Shown: positions 60,904 through 64,000 of the stretch, in pieces
Layout: the number at the start of each line of letters is the position of its first letter
Position numbering within the stretch: the stretch's first letter is position 1
Assembly: GCF_029094545.1 (NCBI RefSeq)
Contig: NZ_CP117835.1
Coordinates: 662,001 to 726,000, forward strand
Direction of reading: 5' to 3'
Source: Alkalihalophilus pseudofirmus
Lineage (GTDB): Bacteria > Bacillota > Bacilli > Bacillales > Bacillaceae_D
DNA length: 64,000 nt
Notes under the pieces: model-generated
What the model was told of the DNA's origin: nothing
What the model saw: only the letters and a program-made list of their open reading frames with translations
Databases searched by the model: none
Translations under genes and position numbers: made by a program

Positions 60904-62265
60904 ATGTTTACGAAAATATTAATTGCAAATAGAGGCGAAATTGCTGCGCGCGTCATTCGAACATGCCAGCGCATGGGTGTTAAAACAGTGGCTATTTACT
61001 CTGAAGCCGATGAGAATGCTTTGCACGTCAAATTAGCAGACGAAGCCTATCTAGTAGGTAAGCCGAGAGTAAATGAGAGTTATCTCCAAGTAGAAAAGAT
61101 TATAGAAGTAGCGAAAAAAAGCGGAGCAGAAGCTGTCCACCCTGGATACGGTCTCCTGTCAGAAAACAGTGAGTTTGCTAAACGGTGTGTAGAGGAAGGA
61201 CTTGTTTTTATTGGACCTTCTCCTGAAGTGATCGCGAAGATGGGAAGCAAGATCGAAGCAAGAAAAGCAATGGAAGCAGCCGGTGTGCCTGTTGTACCTG
61301 GAATTGAACATGCTTTAAGAGATGTGGATGAAGCTGTAGAGGTAGCAAATAACATCGGATATCCTGTCATGCTAAAAGCGTCTGCTGGCGGCGGAGGAAT
61401 CGGTATGCAGATTGTTCGAAATGAGGGAGAATGCCGCAAAGCATTTGCAGGTAACCAAACGAGAGCTCAATCGTTCTTTGGGGACGGTGCAATGTTTGTT
61501 GAGAAGTATATTGCAAACCCGCGCCATATTGAAATTCAAGTATTAGCCGACCAAAAAGGTAACACGGTTTATATTTGGGAGCGTGACTGTTCCGTTCAAC
61601 GACGTCATCAAAAAGTTGTAGAGGAAGCCCCTTCCCCGTTTTTAGATGAAGAAACACGCAGACAAATGGGGGAAATGGCTGTGACAGCTGCTAAGGCGAT
61701 TGGTTATGCCAATGCTGGTACAATTGAATGTCTTGTAGATGAAAATAAAGAGTTTTATTTTTTAGAAATGAATACAAGACTTCAAGTGGAGCATCCGGTC
61801 ACAGAAGAGATTTCAGGACTTGACTTGGTGGAATGGCAGTTAAAGGTTGCTTACGGAGAAGAACTTGATTTCACTCAAGAGGAAGTGAAGCTAGAGGGAC
61901 ACGCAATTGAGGTCCGCATTTATGCTGAAGATCCGAAAACTTTCTTCCCATCACCAGGAACAATTAAAGAGATTAACTTGCCAGAAGCACCGTATATCCG
62001 CCATGAATGTCCGGTGAGCGCTGGTTCAGTAGTGACTCCTTTTTATGATCCGATGATTGCAAAGCTTGTCGTGAGAGCTGATACAAGAGATGAGGCCATT
62101 GAGAGACTGCAAGCAGCTCTTGAAGAATACTCAATTGAAGGCATTAAGACGAATATTTCTATGTTAAAAGAAGTGATCGCTCACCCAGTATTTAAGCGCG
62201 GGGAAGCGACTACAGCATTTGTGGAAGAAAATTTACAACCAGCCCAAGGAGGAAAACGATCATGA
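60904..62265 (+). CDS. yngH: Biotin carboxylase subunit (acyl-CoA carboxylase)
   Basis: A 453-residue ATP-grasp biotin carboxylase, similar in length to AccC. FTKILIANRGEIAARVIRTC at the N-terminus, the glycine-rich ATP lid KASAGGGGIGMQIV (about residue 158), and EMNTRLQVEHPVTE (about 290) with the catalytic Glu and Arg are intact. Beside HMG-CoA lyase and the hydratase it should serve a 3-methylcrotonyl-CoA carboxylase rather than fatty-acid synthesis. It is followed by the biotin carrier gene with an ATGA overlap. Confidence 0.94.
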   Translation: MFTKILIANRGEIAARVIRTCQRMGVKTVAIYSEADENALHVKLADEAYLVGKPRVNESYLQVEKIIEVAKKSGAEAVHPGYGLLSENSEFAKRCVEEGLVFIGPSPEVIAKMGSKIEARKAMEAAGVPVVPGIEHALRDVDEAVEVANNIGYPVMLKASAGGGGIGMQIVRNEGECRKAFAGNQTRAQSFFGDGAMFVEKYIANPRHIEIQVLADQKGNTVYIWERDCSVQRRHQKVVEEAPSPFLDEETRRQMGEMAVTAAKAIGYANAGTIECLVDENKEFYFLEMNTRLQVEHPVTEEISGLDLVEWQLKVAYGEELDFTQEEVKLEGHAIEVRIYAEDPKTFFPSPGTIKEINLPEAPYIRHECPVSAGSVVTPFYDPMIAKLVVRADTRDEAIERLQAALEEYSIEGIKTNISMLKEVIAHPVFKRGEATTAFVEENLQPAQGGKRS

Positions 62266-62474
62266 CGAAAGTAACAACGAATATGGCAGGGAATGTATGG
62301 AAGATGTTAGTGAAAGAAGGCGACAAAGTAGAAGAAGGCCAAGATGTAGCCATTTTAGAATCAATGAAAATGGAGATTCCTGTTGCTAGTGAAGCATCTG
62401 GTACGGTGACCGTCATTCATAAGCCTGAAGGAGAATTTGTGGATGAAGGTGAAGTTCTGCTTGAGCTTGAATAA
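62262..62474 (+). CDS. yngHB: Biotin carboxyl carrier (biotin/lipoyl attachment) protein
   Basis: A 70-residue stand-alone biotinyl domain. The biotinylated lysine is in ILESMKMEIPV (Lys35), flanked by two half-barrel repeats. It receives carboxybiotin from the adjacent biotin carboxylase. The ATG overlaps the carboxylase stop. The carboxyltransferase subunit (yngE in B. subtilis) would lie beyond the window edge. Confidence 0.94.
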   Translation: MTKVTTNMAGNVWKMLVKEGDKVEEGQDVAILESMKMEIPVASEASGTVTVIHKPEGEFVDEGEVLLELE

Positions 62475-62487
62475 ACAAATCTAGGTT

Positions 62488-62510
62488 AGCTGAAGCGTTA
62501 CGCTTCAGCT
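62488..62510 (+). other. Intra-operon hairpin without T tract
   Basis: AGCTGAAGCG-TTA-CGCTTCAGCT, a perfect 10-bp stem in the 99-base gap between the carrier and lyase genes, followed by TCCTCC rather than Ts. It may stabilise or partition the polycistronic mRNA. Confidence 0.6.
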
Positions 62511-62573
62511 TCCTCCATATTGGAATAAACTCAAAGTGCTACATGAATCAGCATTCGATAAAGGAGGATTTAT

Positions 62574-63488
62574 GTGCTTCAGGATAAAGTATTGATACGT
62601 GAAGTTGGACCAAGGGACGGTCTTCAAAATGAAAAGCAGATGATTCGAACAGAGGACAAAATAGCATGGATTAATCAGTTATCCAAAACAGGTCTTTCTT
62701 ATATTGAAGTGACGTCATTTGTAAATCCGAAATGGATCCCTGCATTAGCAGACTGCCTGGATGTGGCAAAGCAAATTGAACGTAAGCCTGGTGTGACGTA
62801 TGCAGCACTTGTGCCTAATCAACGAGGCCTAGAAGGTGCCCTCGAAGCTGATATTGATGAAGTCAGTGTCTTTATGTCAGCGAGTGATACCCATAACAGA
62901 AAAAATATTAATAAATCAATGGATGCGACATTCCCTGTCTTAAAAGAAGTGGTACAACAAGCAAAGAGTGCAGGGAAGTCAGTAAGGGGCTATGTATCCA
63001 CTGTTTTTGGCTGTCCTTATGAAGGCAAGGTTTCTATTGATCAAGTAGTACATACTTCAGAGAAATTAATGGAAATGGGTATTGATGAACTATCGCTAGG
63101 AGATACGATTGGTGTCGCGACGCCTAATCAAATCGAAGAAGTACTGCTCGCTTTGAAAGGCATTATTCCCATTGAAAGACTGGCCCTTCATGTCCATGAT
63201 ACGAGGGGAACCGCACTCGCTAATGTGTATCAAGCCTATCAACTAGGAGTTCGCCGTTTTGACGGGGCAGCAGGCGGGTTAGGGGGATGTCCGTATGCCC
63301 CGGGAGCTGCGGGAAATGTGGCGACTGAAGATATGCTTTACTTGTTTAACGGACTGGGTGTGGAAACAGGGGTTTCGCTCGAACAGTTAGTAGATAGTGC
63401 AGAGTTTATTCATAAAAAAGTAGGCCGCCCTCTGCCTAGTCATAATCTCCAAGCTAGACTTGCGAGCGATTGTAAGGAGGGTGTGTAA
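62574..63488 (+). CDS. yngG: Hydroxymethylglutaryl-CoA lyase
   Basis: A 304-residue TIM-barrel lyase that cleaves HMG-CoA to acetoacetate and acetyl-CoA, the last step of leucine breakdown. EVGPRDGLQNE near residue 10 (catalytic Arg/Asp), the metal-binding HVHDTRGTALAN near 204 and the catalytic-Cys loop GGLGGCPYAPGAAGN near 235 are present. It starts at GTG 62574 behind AAGGAGG; the ATG at 62572 is out of frame. It shares one base with the next start codon. Confidence 0.94.
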   Translation: MLQDKVLIREVGPRDGLQNEKQMIRTEDKIAWINQLSKTGLSYIEVTSFVNPKWIPALADCLDVAKQIERKPGVTYAALVPNQRGLEGALEADIDEVSVFMSASDTHNRKNINKSMDATFPVLKEVVQQAKSAGKSVRGYVSTVFGCPYEGKVSIDQVVHTSEKLMEMGIDELSLGDTIGVATPNQIEEVLLALKGIIPIERLALHVHDTRGTALANVYQAYQLGVRRFDGAAGGLGGCPYAPGAAGNVATEDMLYLFNGLGVETGVSLEQLVDSAEFIHKKVGRPLPSHNLQARLASDCKEGV

Positions 63489-64000
63489 TGGACTCACTCG
63501 TTTTACTTGAAAAGAATGAAGAGGGCGTTGCGCTTCTGACACTAAACCGTCCGAACGCTGCAAATGCTCTTTCAGTAGACATGTTAAAGCAATTTCATGC
63601 GCATTTGGATGAATTGGCATTTGATGAGAAGGTACGAGTGGTTGTGATCACTGGTGCAGGAGAAAAAGTCTTCTGTGCAGGGGCTGACCTAAAAGAACGT
63701 GCTGGAATGAACCCAACCGAAGTAAAGCGGACAGTTACACTCATTCGCACCCTGATGGATAAAGTAGAAACACTGCCGCAGCCGACGATTGCAGCCATGA
63801 ATGGGGGCGCATTTGGCGGCGGACTTGAGCTCGCATTAAGCTGTGATATCCGTATCGCTAAAACAGGCGCCTTATATGGTTTAACAGAAACAGCTTTAGC
63901 GATTATTCCCGGAGCGGGAGGAACGCAGCGTCTGCCAAGGCTGATTGGTATTGGGAAAGCAAAAGAACTGATCTACAGCGCAGCTCGAATTGATGCAGAT
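63488..64000 (+). CDS. yngF: Enoyl-CoA hydratase / methylglutaconyl-CoA hydratase (partial, runs off the edge)
   Basis: The first 171 codons are in the window and the frame stays open to base 64000. It reads MDSLVLLEKNEEGVALLTLN and onward, a crotonase-fold enzyme with oxyanion-hole segments FCAGADLKERAG (about residue 60) and NGGAFGGGLELALSCD (about 105), and IPGAGGTQRL (about 140). In this operon it should hydrate 3-methylglutaconyl-CoA to HMG-CoA. Its ATG overlaps the lyase stop by one base. Confidence 0.9.
   Translation, partial: MDSLVLLEKNEEGVALLTLNRPNAANALSVDMLKQFHAHLDELAFDEKVRVVVITGAGEKVFCAGADLKERAGMNPTEVKRTVTLIRTLMDKVETLPQPTIAAMNGGAFGGGLELALSCDIRIAKTGALYGLTETALAIIPGAGGTQRLPRLIGIGKAKELIYSAARIDAD

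Overview
The window comes from a low-GC, endospore-forming member of the Bacillaceae. The evidence is strong AAGGAGG ribosome sites, sigma-A promoters, many intrinsic terminators, spore-associated genes (yhbH, spoVR, a YfhD-like small protein), an S-box (SAM-I) riboswitch, and gene sets matching Bacillus subtilis in content and order (glgCDAP, mtnE, glpD, pgcA, a ykoGH-like system with PepSY proteins, and yngJ-I-H-HB-G-F). Genus and species cannot be fixed from the sequence alone. I see no rRNA, tRNA, CRISPR array, prophage or transposase gene.

Layout. 0-2.3 kb: yhbH and an aldo/keto reductase. 2.3-7.1 kb: a Fur-boxed siderophore operon (lipoprotein, a double-length FecCD permease, ATPase, FhuF-like Fe-S protein). 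7-10.3 kb: GNAT, DUF418 membrane protein and nitroreductase. 10.3-14.5 kb: SAM riboswitch with mtnE, Mn-catalase, a tartrate/malate dehydrogenase-like gene and an FAH-family hydrolase. 14.5-20.8 kb: a 21-bp degenerate tandem repeat, methyltransferase, GAF-GGDEF cyclase, AlsT-type symporter, GntP-type permease, a spore small protein and a glycerophosphodiesterase. 21.5-24.5 kb: ArsR-type regulator, MFS transporter and a membrane protein. 24.5-30.7 kb (minus strand): glgC-glgD-glgA-glgP without glgB. 31-42 kb: DUF2225 protein, CheX, GNAT-nitrilase fusion, YtkA/FixH-like protein, GlpD with an antiterminator-type leader, PgcA, an S66 peptidase and SpoVR. 42.4-51.6 kb: YusW-like lipoprotein, a heterodimeric ABC exporter, and a two-component system followed by two triple-PepSY proteins. 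51.6-57.7 kb: PAS-GGDEF-EAL protein, aminotransferase, NSS transporter and isoaspartyl dipeptidase. 57.7-64 kb: a leucine-degradation (isovaleryl-CoA to HMG-CoA) operon that runs off the right edge inside the hydratase gene.

How the genes work together. Iron import is a Fur-regulated module whose FhuF-like protein probably releases iron from the chelate. The carbon genes (glg, glpD, pgcA, the tartrate-dehydrogenase gene and the yng operon) carry candidate CcpA (cre) or GlpP-type control. The sensor kinase, regulator and first PepSY gene are co-transcribed and overlap; the second PepSY gene has three helically phased TTCTCAT repeats upstream that look like a response-regulator site.

Most notable unexplained signal: four intergenic loci (7.7, 20.8, 34.1 and 41.9 kb) each carry the same composite repeat. 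It consists of two related GC-rich imperfect palindromes (A about 130 bp, B about 120 bp), always in the same relative order and separated by 134-138 bp of partly conserved spacer. I know of no named element with this architecture. Helically spaced TTGTC repeats upstream of the AlsT-type gene and a 21-bp degenerate tandem array at 14.6 kb are further unassigned signals.
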